Assembly (NCBI GenBank): GCA_018457135.1 | Contig: JAGGDU010000219.1 | Location: 1 to 64,000, forward strand | Length of the DNA stretch: 64,000 bases | From: Trichodesmium erythraeum GBRTRLIN201 | GTDB taxonomy: Bacteria; Cyanobacteriota; Cyanobacteriia; Cyanobacteriales; Microcoleaceae | Direction: 5' to 3' | Shown here: in pieces, positions 18,371 to 28,091 of the stretch | Layout: every line of letters starts with the position of its first letter | Numbering within the stretch: position 1 is the stretch's first letter | Notes under the pieces: model-generated | The model's database searches: none | Told to the model about the DNA's origin: nothing | Seen by the model: the letters and a program-made list of their open reading frames with translations, nothing else | Made by a program: the position numbers and the translations under genes

Positions 18371-18721
18371 TTATGAAATATTCCTACTCCTTACTCTCTT
18401 TTCTTCTGTCCATAACAACATAGTTTTATTATCAAAATTTCCTTTACTTGCTCGCTTTTTATCTTGTTCTAATCTAACTCTACCATGAGAAATACCATAA
18501 CTTCTTAGTAAAGCATCTACTACTTCTAATAAATCTGCTATTTCTATTACTAAATCAGCGTTATTTGCTGCAGCAGCTTCTTGAGCTTCTTCAATAAGTT
18601 TCTGTCGTAGCGCTTGCTGATATTCTATTTCTGATAGAGTTACAGTTTCACATTCTATACCACTTTTAAGGATAATTTCTGGGATGCGATCGCGGACTAA
18701 TTTATTATATTCTTGACGCAT
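18371..18721 (-). CDS. MazG-like / phosphoribosyl-ATP pyrophosphohydrolase-like NTP pyrophosphatase
   Basis: 116 residues. The N-terminal YNKLVRDRIPEII is the hallmark of this all-alpha NTP pyrophosphohydrolase group, and the metal-binding acidic residues are in LIEEAQEA and DLVIEIADLLEV. These enzymes hydrolyse nucleoside triphosphates to monophosphates and pyrophosphate, either as house-cleaning enzymes or in nucleotide-depletion defence. It is short and single-domain, unlike HisE or full-length MazG. It sits between a Dnd-associated gene and a DndD-like gene, but the large spacings give no evidence of an operon. Confidence 0.85.
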   Translation of the reverse strand: MRQEYNKLVRDRIPEIILKSGIECETVTLSEIEYQQALRQKLIEEAQEAAAANNADLVIEIADLLEVVDALLRSYGISHGRVRLEQDKKRASKGNFDNKTMLLWTEEKRVRSRNIS

Positions 18722-19241
18722 AATTATATTGCCTTATTCAGTAAGTTTTGTTTATTAATTAAACTAACACAAACCATTATATATAAAATATATAGCAATT
18801 ATATAAAACGGTTATAAAAATTAAAAAACTCAAAATAAACTTTGAAACTCTTGCTCATTGCCCTCATTGCCCGTTGCCCCAAACCCTCAAAAACGCCAAT
18901 ATTTTGGACAACATAAATATAGGATAGCTATCTACCAATTGCTAAAAATATGCTTATTCTCAAGTCAATGTTCCGTGGTTTATTTGTAACAAAGGTTCAT
19001 CAGAACTATAATGTTTTATTAAACAGACTTTGGATTGCATCGAATTTATGTTTGTTTTTTTCTTTATAATGTTTAGTATTATTTCCCTTATTCAAAATTA
19101 ATTTTATTTATGACCAAAAAATCAGGTCTCAAGTCTCTGAATTAAGCGTTCGGTACTGATAACTGTTTAACTACAGGAGATGAAAAGGGAAGCTCCGACC
19201 CAAGAAGGCTAACTCATAACTGAAATAACCAGGTATTTGCT
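18722..19241. other. Divergent intergenic region
   Basis: Between the MazG-like gene (minus) and the methyltransferase (plus). It contains CTCATTGCCC repeats near 18860 and, at 19178-19222, the element shared with the region before the reverse transcriptase. Confidence 0.4.
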
Positions 19242-20009
19242 ATGACTAAAAATATCATAAAATTTATAGAAAATTTAGGAAAAATTTTATCTCTATTGCT
19301 GCTAGTTTCGACTCTAGCTTCTTGCGCCATTAACACTGGTATAGTTACCAATTCAGATAGTATTTACCAATATAGAACTATTCATAATTATGAAGGTATT
19401 GGCAAATTTTATCTAGGTCGAGAAATTGCTAAAGTAATGGGGCATGAAGGCGCAGGATGGTTAGAAAGAGATAGTAGAACTTATCAAGAAAAACCTGAAA
19501 GTGCTATTAATAATCTTGAATTAAAATCAACAGATATCGTGGCAGATATTGGTGCTGGTACTGGCTATTTTACTTTTAGGATGAGTCCTTTAGTTCCAGA
19601 GGGAAAGGTACTAGCAATAGATATACAGCCAGAGATGTTAGAGTTAATTAATTTTGTTAATCATGAGGAAAATATTACTAATGTTGAGACAATTTTAGGT
19701 GATGTAGATAATCCAAAGATACCGCCATCTAGTGTTGATATTGCCTTGTTAGTTGATACTTATCATGAGTTTGAATATCCACGAGAAATGATGTTAGGAA
19801 TAGTTGAGGGATTGAAACCTGGTGGGCGAGTAGTTTTATTGGAATATCGGAGTGAAAATCCAATGATTATGATTAAGGGTTTACACAAAATGAGTGAAAA
19901 ACAGGTAAAAAAAGAAATGAAAGCTGTTGGTTTGATTTGGCAAGATACTAGAGATTTTTTACCACAACAGCATTTTTTAGTGTTTAAAAAGCCTGATATT
20001 TCTTTGTGA
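19242..20009 (+). CDS. Class I SAM-dependent methyltransferase with lipoprotein-type signal sequence
   Basis: 255 residues. Residues 1-28 form a signal peptide: basic start, hydrophobic LSLLLLVSTLAS, then Cys as in a lipobox (L-A-S-C). The rest is a Rossmann methyltransferase with VADIGAGTGYFTF (motif I), AIDIQPEMLEL, a DxxLLVDTYHEF motif IV region and LKPGGRVVLLEYR. An exported methyltransferase is odd because SAM is cytoplasmic; the protein may face the cytoplasm, or the fold may be used for something else. The substrate is unknown. It is isolated on the plus strand. Confidence 0.8.
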   Translation: MTKNIIKFIENLGKILSLLLLVSTLASCAINTGIVTNSDSIYQYRTIHNYEGIGKFYLGREIAKVMGHEGAGWLERDSRTYQEKPESAINNLELKSTDIVADIGAGTGYFTFRMSPLVPEGKVLAIDIQPEMLELINFVNHEENITNVETILGDVDNPKIPPSSVDIALLVDTYHEFEYPREMMLGIVEGLKPGGRVVLLEYRSENPMIMIKGLHKMSEKQVKKEMKAVGLIWQDTRDFLPQQHFLVFKKPDISL

Positions 20010-20565
20010 AACTAAGGTTAAGAATAATACTAAGTTAATACTATTAGATAATTCAAGAAAAACTACTATAGCAATCTTATTTGAATTCTGAGAATTTGTA
20101 GATTTTTGGTAACAAATAATAGGGCAGAGGATAGATATAAAAACTATATCTGATTAATATAAAAAGGGTGATGTTCTAGATTTTAAGAAATAGTCAAATT
20201 ATCCTATTTAATTCATGATACCCTTATGAGCAAATCTCATAAATTTTTAATCAGGTCTTTTCGGGTATATGTGTAAGCCACTAAGATAAAAAATTTCTAT
20301 TGTCTAACTTTCACATTTTATATGTCAGGTTTTAGGTATCAGGTGTCAGGTTTCAGGTGTTAGGTATTAGTTTTAAAAATCAATAAATTGATAGCATATT
20401 ACTACCAAATATATTGATTTTAGCCCGTTAAATATCAATAACTTTTTACTTCAATTCACTTTCAATTATTTCTAATAACCTGAAACCTGAAATCACCAAA
20501 CCTTAAACATTAAACCTACTAAAACTTAATATATAAATGAGTGCTAATGGTTAGTTATTATATGA
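20010..20565. other. Intergenic region with an inverted-repeat element
   Basis: Convergent gap between the methyltransferase and the DndD-like gene. Apart from the repeat element at 20323-20517 nothing is recognised. Confidence 0.45.
20323..20517. repeat. Heptad/octad repeats facing each other (CAGGTTTCAGGT family)
   Basis: The left arm (20323-20371) is a run of CAGGT/TAGGT units; the right arm (20475-20517) carries the reverse complement (ACCTGAAACCTGAAA). The arms flank about 100 AT-rich bases. The same unit in the right-arm orientation recurs at 37120-37172. Confidence 0.7.
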
Positions 20566-22638
20566 TTAAAAATCATTATTATCTACCTCAAGTAATTCTG
20601 TATATTCAAACTCATTTGGACTACGTTTTACCAAAGGATAAGATTTACCACCTAACTCAATAGCATCTTCCTCACAATCTGATTTTGGAGAATTATAAGA
20701 AAGCACATATTCCCTGCCAATATAATCAGCCATTTCCTCAGCAACTTCACCTCGCCATTGAGTCTTAGTTACTAATACAACTAATTGATTTGCTAATTGA
20801 GGAATTATTTTAGCAATTTTTCGCCGATAAATCTCATCTAAACTCCCAAAAGGAGAATCCATTACAATAGGAAAAGTACTACTGTCAGGACCCATTAAAG
20901 TATTTTTTTTACTCCACTCTCTTACCTGATCAATAATGCTACCAATAAATGCCAAACTGAGGATTTGATTCTCTCCTGTAGAAGCAGCAACTAAGTCATT
21001 TTTACTACTAGTATTTTCTACTAAAGTTAACTCATAGTTTTTATTTAGCTGAGGAATATAAGGAGTAAAAGAAATTTCAGAAAATAACTCTTGTACCCGT
21101 TTTTCTAAAGAAATTCTAAATTGTTTTTCTAAACGTAAACGTACTTCGTTTAGCCTCTCAATAGCATCCTGAGTAGCAGCAATTCGTCTTTGAGATAAAA
21201 CTTGCCTTAACTCATTCATAGTTTGGCGATCGACTTGTTTATCTAAAACCTTAATTTCTTTATGTAAAGTTTCTAACTGTAGACTATTTGAACCAGTTTC
21301 TCTATTTAAATTTCCCACCTTAATTTCAATTTCATCTAACCTTTTTTGTAACTCCTGAATATCCTCATCTGGATAAGAGCGTAATTTTTTTTGAACTATT
21401 TCCAATTCATTTTCCACCCCTGAAAGCTGATAACGTAATTGTTCTATATTTCCTTGTTGTCTATCAACTTCATCCCAAAAATCTACAATTTGCTTATCAA
21501 CTTCATCCATTTGTACAGTCATTCTAATTGCAGTTTCTTCAACATCAGCAACCTCTACTTTTTGCATCCATTTTTCTACTAATTTTCTCCCATTAGAATC
21601 TATAGTTAATTCAGTGCCACAAATACAACGTTGTTTTTCTAATAACTGTTGAACAAACTGCCGATTAATTCCTGTAAGTAACTCACCTTTTTCCTTTAAA
21701 TGACTAAATAATTCTCGAAATTCTACTATTGCTTCTGATAAAAAAACCATATAACCACGAGTTGATATAGCTCTTTTTAAACTCTGATTTGCTTGTACTA
21801 TTTGTTCTTTTATTTCCCCAATACGAACCTTTAATTTGTCTCTTTGTTGAGGCAATCCTTCTGCACCTTTAAAATCTAACAAACGACTATTAATTTCTTT
21901 TTTAAATTTTCCATGATGTTGTAATTCTTGATCTATTTCTTGTTGGCGTTTTGATAATTTATAAATTTCCTGTTCAATTTTACTTTTTTCTTTCAAGAAC
22001 TTTTTAGTCTCTGGATTCCCAATCAATCTTAAATCAGTTTCTAGGGATTTTTTAGCTTCCCCTAAATGTCTAACAGAACGATTTAATACTTCAATTCCTA
22101 ATAATTCCTTAGTAGCTTCTGCAATTTCACTTTTTTGGTTATCCCTAACAATATATTCAATTCTTTCACCGTCAAAAAAGAAATATCGATGTAAACTTTC
22201 TGGCAGAATTCTACCAATAATATCATCAGGATGTTCTGGTGGTGGAGACCAACGTCCATCATCTCCAGCTATCTGCATATATAGCTCACTTTTGCCATGT
22301 TCAATTTTATTTTCTTCGTTTCTATAAGCTCGACATAAACGCTTTGCTTGATAACGTTTATGATTATGTTCAAATATAATTTCTACCCAACAAGCAATAG
22401 CTTTACCCGCTTTTGCTTCTGTAATTGCTCGTTTATTTACCAATTGAGTTTCTGCAGCAAAAGCTGCACTAAATTTCTCATAAAGTACCCAGGTAAAAGC
22501 ATTCATGATAGTAGTTTTACCGGCACCATTGTTGCCATGAATAATTGTCGTATTTTGTTTCCCTGAAGCACAAATTATTTCTGGAGTTTTGCCATAAAAC
22601 TGGCGAAAGTTACACAATATAATTGACACTAATTTCAT
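20566..22638 (-). CDS. DndD/Rad50-like SMC-type ATPase
   Basis: 690 residues. Walker A GNNGAGKTT is at 35-43 after FRQFYGK, the FFFDGERIE segment characteristic of DndD-type proteins near 155, then long coiled coils on both sides of a CICG (about 338) that could be a zinc-hook-like apex. The C-terminal ABC signature region and Walker B (PIVMDSPFGSLDE, about 590-605) complete the head. DndD provides ATPase function in DNA phosphorothioation; related ATPases serve other DNA-targeting defence systems. The start ATG overlaps the stop of the small upstream gene (ATGA type), implying translational coupling. Without dndB, C or E nearby, DndD-like is safer than DndD. Confidence 0.8.
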   Translation of the reverse strand: MKLVSIILCNFRQFYGKTPEIICASGKQNTTIIHGNNGAGKTTIMNAFTWVLYEKFSAAFAAETQLVNKRAITEAKAGKAIACWVEIIFEHNHKRYQAKRLCRAYRNEENKIEHGKSELYMQIAGDDGRWSPPPEHPDDIIGRILPESLHRYFFFDGERIEYIVRDNQKSEIAEATKELLGIEVLNRSVRHLGEAKKSLETDLRLIGNPETKKFLKEKSKIEQEIYKLSKRQQEIDQELQHHGKFKKEINSRLLDFKGAEGLPQQRDKLKVRIGEIKEQIVQANQSLKRAISTRGYMVFLSEAIVEFRELFSHLKEKGELLTGINRQFVQQLLEKQRCICGTELTIDSNGRKLVEKWMQKVEVADVEETAIRMTVQMDEVDKQIVDFWDEVDRQQGNIEQLRYQLSGVENELEIVQKKLRSYPDEDIQELQKRLDEIEIKVGNLNRETGSNSLQLETLHKEIKVLDKQVDRQTMNELRQVLSQRRIAATQDAIERLNEVRLRLEKQFRISLEKRVQELFSEISFTPYIPQLNKNYELTLVENTSSKNDLVAASTGENQILSLAFIGSIIDQVREWSKKNTLMGPDSSTFPIVMDSPFGSLDEIYRRKIAKIIPQLANQLVVLVTKTQWRGEVAEEMADYIGREYVLSYNSPKSDCEEDAIELGGKSYPLVKRSPNEFEYTELLEVDNNDF

Positions 22639-22880
22639 TGTACTGCTTCCTTAATAATTTTGAGAATATCATCATTAATTCGAGGAGTTTTTTTATAAAG
22701 CCTGTCTTTTTCTAGTTGTAATACTCGGCCAATGATATACTTTACTTCTGGAGGTGCAGTAGTAATTGGTTCTTGAATATTATTTAGCTTACTTTGACTT
22801 TGAGCATTGTATGTTGAATGCTTCTCTGAAAAAATATTTGATATGTTTATGATTCCTTTGTCTGAGTATTTTGAAGTCAT
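22635..22880 (-). CDS. Small protein translationally coupled to the DndD-like ATPase
   Basis: 81 residues from the ATG at 22880 (MTSKYSDKG); the open frame extends 15 codons upstream, but ATG at that point is the more natural start. The N-terminal half is polar and Ser/Asn-rich. The C-terminal part (PPEVKYIIGRVLQLEKDRLY, then RINDDILKIIKEAVQ) looks like two helices. The last codons overlap the ATPase start by 4 bases. It does not resemble DndE as I know it. I do not recognise the family; a dedicated partner of the ATPase is inferred from coupling. Confidence 0.65.
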   Translation of the reverse strand: MTSKYSDKGIINISNIFSEKHSTYNAQSQSKLNNIQEPITTAPPEVKYIIGRVLQLEKDRLYKKTPRINDDILKIIKEAVQ

Positions 22881-24544
22881 TTGAATTTTAATAATAAGTA
22901 ATACCTCATGTTCTTTATGTACCAAATTTTTATCAAAGATGGCTACATATCATGCTCAAAAACTAAATCACACAATTTTTTAAAATATTTAGTGTAGCCT
23001 AAGTTAGGAGTTATATATGTGTAGCAATATTCACAATAAAATTCCTTTCATTCTCACAAGCCTAACTGCAAAAATCACTACTTGTACACTACTACCCCTA
23101 AATTAATGAAATTGGAATCATTATACTGGGTTGCTAAGTATTAGTGGTAAGTATTACAGCACTTTTCAGATTTATGAGCCATACCTTCATAACCAAAAGA
23201 AAATCCTGTAGAGGCATTTTCCTGTAGAATACTATGTAAACATATTGAACAAAAAAAGGGCCATTTACTCTTATTCAAATCTACTGAAATGAAAACTGCT
23301 GTATGTATATAAGTGGTAGGTATTATGTACATTGTTTTCAACAACAAATTTGGCTAAGGTTAAGAAATAGTATTTATAGGGTTAATTTAATTGAATACAT
23401 TCAAGTTTTGTTAACAGATTTTAATTTGTATTGGCATAAAAAAGCTGGCTTCCTAATATACTAAAATCTTAATTGTAAAATTTTAGTAGCGGGAAAAATC
23501 AGGTGATAACTGAATAAATACAGCAAAAAACAAGCACTTAGAAAAGTTGATAGGTTTTATCCTTTATCAAATATTTACTTTAACTATGTTTATCTATCGG
23601 GTTTTTAACTATTGTCTATAATTTGGTATGATATACAATTATCTCCTATTATCTATTTATTTTATGTTACTAGTATATAGAAAAATAGCTAACATCAGAA
23701 AAAATACATTGGATAAACTGACTACTTATCTGGTTCTTAAACAAACAGATAGTAATATAAAATTTGAATGTATGATTTAAATGTATCAGGAATAATATCG
23801 AATCATAACCCACTCCCAAGAGGGAAAATATTGCTCTATTTACCCTGTTTGCAGCGCAAATTTGCCCGGCACCCGAAATTTATACCTTTGAACCCATTCC
23901 GTCAATTTTCCATAGCCTGCTTTTCAATGGAGAACTCTAGGACTTCAAAGGGAAACTTTTAATTGCAGTCTGGCTGACAAAACAAAGCAAGCTACTTTTA
24001 CCTATGATTCTAATATGTCAGTAATTTCTAGACGGTTGGCAGAGCTTGAGTCAGAAAACCTGATGGCTAATTGTTATTTACTCTTAATGCTTATTCTGGT
24101 GGAGTTAATTTACTAATCTTTACTCCGCCAGCCTACGATAATAGTTGCAATGATCCCATTCTTGTTAGTAGGTTAGGTATGGTTTTCTTGAGCTAACTAT
24201 CAAACTGTGATATGTAGCTGATAGCTCCTTATTATCAACTATTGAAACTAAGGGTCAGGCTTATTCAGTAGTCTTAGCTTTCAACAACAACGATCATAAT
24301 TATTGAATTTTGGGAATAGTAAGAATACTTTTTCCCAGTATGAATTCACTAGTCTTCGTTCCTGATGGTACTACTATCATTAGTGGTAGCGACGATCATA
24401 GAATCAGATTTTACTAAGTATCATAGCTTGTTGCTCTCAGGAAATAGTTACCCCACAACAACCTTTAGAAGATATATAATTTTACTCCCCACAACATTGT
24501 ACTAAAATAAGAACGGCTATAACCAATACTAAAAAAATTACCCA
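22881..24544. other. Long intergenic region with a WD40 remnant
   Basis: About 1.6 kb with no intact gene. The only recognised coding trace is the WD40-like fragment at 24343-24417. Upstream of it 24000-24200 has protein-like stretches broken by stops, which I cannot assign. Confidence 0.45.
24343..24417 (+). pseudogene. WD40-repeat remnant
   Basis: Translates as NSLVFVPDGTTIISGSDDH followed by RIRFY and a stop. This is the core of a WD40 blade (SLxFSPDG, IISGSDD, IRLW), with no start and no neighbouring blades. It is too short to be a gene, so it is a fragment of a decayed or transposed WD40 gene. Confidence 0.6.
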
Positions 24545-25282
24545 ATGACACAATCAAATTTGCCAAAACAACAAAATTCTCCCATTATCTCTATCTTACT
24601 CTGGCTATTATCAGCAACATATATCTACATTCTCCTACTTTCACCCCAAGATCAACTACTTCCTAACGGACCAATTTGGGCGGTTCAACCTGAAACTATT
24701 AAAGAAGTCATTGAGGTATCTATCAATTTTTTCTTCATTCTTCCCATCTTTAATGTTATTGGTATAAAATATATGGAAGCACCGATCGTACATCCTTGGT
24801 TAGAAAGTTTATTCAACTTTGCTGAAGCTTGGATATTTATGTTTCTTCCCCTCCTGCTTGTCGATCGCCGTGGTGGAGAACTTCCAAAAATCTTGATTTG
24901 GAGTATGGCAATGTTCCTTACCAATACTTTCTTACTACCATACATGGCTTGGCGCAGCACTGCAACTGAACTTCCTATAGAGGAACAAATGAGTAAAGGT
25001 TTACTGGCGAAAATATTCGGTGTTGTCGGATTAATTATAGGCAGCATCGCTATAGTCTGGGGAATTTTCGCTAGACCAGAATTTGGCGATATCGCTACTA
25101 GGGGAAAATTTTTTATACAAAACTTTCAGAGCGATCGCCTCACCATTGCCTTTTGTGTAGATGTAATTTTATTTGCCATTTTTCAAGCAGTATTAATAGG
25201 AAATATTGAACCGCCAGAAAGTGGCAAACGTTGGTTAAGATTTATACCATTTTGGGGATTAGCTGTTTGGCTAATTTTGTAG
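24545..25282 (+). CDS. Multi-spanning membrane protein, function unknown
   Basis: 245 residues starting MTQSNLPKQQ. Hydrophobic segments at about 15-33, 58-75, 93-108, 118-135, 155-175, 197-217 and 230-245 suggest six or seven transmembrane helices. Short loops include EAPIVHPWLESLFNFAEAW and LVDRRGGELPK. I do not recognise a named family; similar proteins of about this size are, as I recall, annotated only as conserved cyanobacterial membrane proteins. It stands alone on the plus strand. Confidence 0.75.
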   Translation: MTQSNLPKQQNSPIISILLWLLSATYIYILLLSPQDQLLPNGPIWAVQPETIKEVIEVSINFFFILPIFNVIGIKYMEAPIVHPWLESLFNFAEAWIFMFLPLLLVDRRGGELPKILIWSMAMFLTNTFLLPYMAWRSTATELPIEEQMSKGLLAKIFGVVGLIIGSIAIVWGIFARPEFGDIATRGKFFIQNFQSDRLTIAFCVDVILFAIFQAVLIGNIEPPESGKRWLRFIPFWGLAVWLIL

Positions 25283-25966
25283 AAGTTTTGCTTCTATATT
25301 GTGTCTCCCATTTTTAGTAGATTTAGGAAGTAGGTACTTGGGCAAAAAAGAGGTACAGTTTAATATAAATCTCCATTCCTTCTTTTCTGCTGTTTTATAA
25401 AACTGATACAAAGGATCACATAACGTTATCAATTGATGTTTACTTCCTGCTTCTACTGAGGCTGTCGGTAGTTACTCATGCACACACATTCACGGTCGAG
25501 CTGACCCCATTTCTATTTTTTGTTTTTATGATGAAAATTGGCAAAACCCAGAAGAAACTTGCCCGCCAGCATTACATCAGGCTAAAATTGATTAAATAGC
25601 TTGACACAAAAGTAATTTTATGATAGCTATTCACAATATCTAGAGGCGCAATATAAAAAATATTAAGATGTAGAAAAATCAAAAGGAAATTTCTGAAAAT
25701 CAAATTTAATTAGAGGTTGTGATAAGAGCAAAAATATAAATTTTACATTTGTTAAATTCTATTGTTAAATTCTATTATACTAAATCCGGCTTTTAAAACC
25801 ACTTTATAATCTTCGTTTAATTCTCTTTAACTATAAAGTTAAAGTCTAAAATAACAGGTTTATAAAAACCGGATTTAATATTATTTGGGGGGTTTTTTTC
25901 CCTAGCAGAAATGATAATGATATAATTTGAATTAGTAAATTGACATTCAAGCAGTTGAGATATATC
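25283..25966. other. Intergenic region with a gene-end relic and a MITE-like element
   Basis: The stretch 25527-25598 reads as a plausible protein end (FYDENWQNPEETCPPAL, stop) without a start, so it may be a remnant. The inverted-repeat element at 25781-25877 lies just before the next gene. Confidence 0.4.
25781..25877. repeat. MITE-like element with about 20-bp terminal inverted repeats
   Basis: TAAATCCGGCTTTTAAAACC (25781-25800) faces GGTTTATAAAAACC plus GGATTTA (25857-25877), which is its reverse complement with one mismatch and one indel. Length is 97 bp and there is no coding capacity. It could fold into a long hairpin in the leader of the HAD gene 90 bp downstream. Confidence 0.65.
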
Positions 25967-26464
25967 ATGTGGGTTTTCCTAGATATTGATGGAGTATTAG
26001 TACCAGAGAAAAAGTTTGATAAACGAGTATTACAAAAAGACATAATCAAGTTCGATCCAGGTTGTTTAAATGAATTTGAAAATGTCTTGCGTCGTTATCC
26101 GAAGACTAAAATAGTTATATCCTCATCCTGGCGAGAAATGTATTCTCTGCAGAAAATTTCTAGCTTATTTTCACCGGATATTGGTATGCGTGTTATTGGA
26201 GTAACTCCATATTTACACCCGATAGTTATTGAAACAAATCAACATATTCGGCAGCAAGGAGTTTTGGAATATCTCAGACAAAAAAATGAGAAAAATCCAC
26301 AGTGGGTAGCTATTGATGACATTGCTGAGTTCTATGAGCCAGGTAGTCCAGTTATTGTTACCGATGCTTATCATGGTTTTAATCATAATTCTGCCCAAAT
26401 GCTCGATCGCTATCTTGCCTCGTTTTGTGAGAAAATAACATCAGGTAATACTATTGGACAATAG
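25967..26464 (+). CDS. HAD-superfamily domain protein
   Basis: 165 residues from ATG 25967 (MWVFLDIDGVLVP); a TTG nine codons upstream is less likely. HAD motif I is FLDIDGVL at the very N-terminus, motif II is VISSSWRE (about 49-56), and the acidic motif is WVAIDD near 116-121. Motif III Lys is not obvious. The compact caps and SSSWRE resemble small HAD phosphatases such as those linked to RNA repair or nucleotide metabolism. The aldo/keto reductase starts 6 bp after its stop, so the two form an operon. Confidence 0.8.
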   Translation: MWVFLDIDGVLVPEKKFDKRVLQKDIIKFDPGCLNEFENVLRRYPKTKIVISSSWREMYSLQKISSLFSPDIGMRVIGVTPYLHPIVIETNQHIRQQGVLEYLRQKNEKNPQWVAIDDIAEFYEPGSPVIVTDAYHGFNHNSAQMLDRYLASFCEKITSGNTIGQ

Positions 26465-26470
26465 TTAAGG

Positions 26471-27451
26471 ATGCAAACTAACCAAAAACTTATCTTGCCA
26501 AAAATAGGTTGTGGTACATGGGCATGGGGTAACCGACTCCTGTGGGGATATGACGAAAGTATGGATAATGAACTGCAGAATGTCTTTAGCCTCTGTGTTA
26601 GTAATGGGGTAACCTTATTTGATACGGGCGACTCCTATGGAACTGGTAGATTAAATGGACGTAGTGAAATGCTGTTGGGAAAATTTTCTCAAGGATATAT
26701 GGGTGCATATCAGGATAATATTTGCATTGCCACAAAACTTGCAGCTTATCCTTGGAGGTGGAGAGCTAAAGCAATGATTTCGGCTTGTGCAGCATCTGCT
26801 CAACGTCTAGGTAAAAATGTTGATTTGGTACAGATGCATTGGTCTACTGCTAATTATTTTCCCTGGCAAGAATGGGGACTTTTGGATGGTTTAGCCGATC
26901 TGTATGAACAAGGAAAAGTTAAGGGAGTGGGGTTATCGAATTACGGACCGAAACAACTGAAAAAAGTTTATAAAAGGTTTAGCGATCGCGGGGTCCCAAT
27001 TGCTACTTTACAGGTTCAATATTCTCTGTTATCAACCTACCCAGTGACAGAATTGGGAGTCAAAGAAGTATGTGATGAATTAGGTATTAAACTAATTGCA
27101 TATAGCCCTTTAGCTTTGGGAATATTAACAGGAAAATATTCAGAAAAAGGTTCTTATCCTAAAGGAATTAGAGGTATTTTATTTAAGCAAATATTGCCAG
27201 GCATTCGCCCATTATTATTATGTTTAGAAGCTGTGGCAAAATCAAGAAATAAAACTATGTCACAAGTAGCAATTAACTGGTGTGTTTCTAAAGGTACAAT
27301 TCCTATTCCAGGAGCCAAAAATCAAGTTCAAGCACAAGAAAATATTGGTGCTTTGGGTTGGGAGTTAGACTCTGGTGAAGTTGCAGAATTAGATAAGGCT
27401 GCTGCGAGTACAGGCAAGAAAATGGTGCAAAATATTTTTCAAACTCAGTAA
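26471..27451 (+). CDS. Aldo/keto reductase
   Basis: 326 residues. Catalytic residues are seen in LFDTGDSYGTG (Asp, Tyr), CIATKLA (Lys) and VQMHWST (His). The cofactor-binding end is IPIPGAKNQVQAQENIGALGW. It is a second, only distantly similar member of the family beside the one at 3292-4275. An NADPH-dependent cytoplasmic reductase is expected, with unknown substrate. It follows the HAD gene by 6 bp and is probably co-transcribed with it. Confidence 0.92.
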   Translation: MQTNQKLILPKIGCGTWAWGNRLLWGYDESMDNELQNVFSLCVSNGVTLFDTGDSYGTGRLNGRSEMLLGKFSQGYMGAYQDNICIATKLAAYPWRWRAKAMISACAASAQRLGKNVDLVQMHWSTANYFPWQEWGLLDGLADLYEQGKVKGVGLSNYGPKQLKKVYKRFSDRGVPIATLQVQYSLLSTYPVTELGVKEVCDELGIKLIAYSPLALGILTGKYSEKGSYPKGIRGILFKQILPGIRPLLLCLEAVAKSRNKTMSQVAINWCVSKGTIPIPGAKNQVQAQENIGALGWELDSGEVAELDKAAASTGKKMVQNIFQTQ

Positions 27452-28091
27452 CTTCTTTCTGAAAATAATTAATAATAATAAAAATTATTTAGATGTATGT
27501 CTTTCCCCTATTCATCTCTAATATCCCGTGGCGTTTAAACTACATTTCTCTCTGCAAATTCGCTGTTCTTCAAGTTTTATAGTTCATGGGATGACAACCT
27601 AGTTGAAAGTAATAATAGACTGGGTCTTTTGGAGATTCTTTTGGGGATAATATCCAATTGGTAGCGATCGCTCGAAAGAATATAGCAATTGTTTCCAAAG
27701 TTATACAATTTAGATGATGGTGGTAAATTAGCACTAGGAATTTAGGGAGCTCATACCAATTCTCAAAAAGAAATCAAAGATGAGATTTTTTCTGAGCAGA
27801 AAATTATATAAAATTACATCCCCTCTTAAAAAATAGCTCCTGTTTCAATTCTTTCTGTTTTCTGCCTCCTACTTTCTAGTCGCCTATTTCTCTCACTCTT
27901 TATATAGGATTATTGCTATGGTAAGGTAAGAGTGATAAGATAGATATTTTAAGGGCTAAAACCCTACTGCAAACTATATACTTTTGGTTGAATTATTTGC
28001 TATTAAAAGTTTAAGTCTATTGCAATTACTAGTTTGCTTAAACTAGTCTAGGAGAGCCAAAAAAACTACTGATAATCTATTTATTTAGGTT
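27452..28091. other. Intergenic region with a broken copy of the next gene
   Basis: Contains the methyltransferase fragment at 27697-27807. The rest is AT-rich with nothing recognised. Confidence 0.5.
27697..27807 (+). pseudogene. Fragment of a duplicated methyltransferase gene
   Basis: About 110 bases are close to 28556-28673 inside the following methyltransferase: AGATGATGGTGG, TTAGCACTAG, AAAGATGAGATTTTTT and GAGCAGAAAAT are shared. An in-frame stop (TAG at the position of a Gln codon) and a small indel show decay. It is the remnant of a tandem paralogue. Confidence 0.75.
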
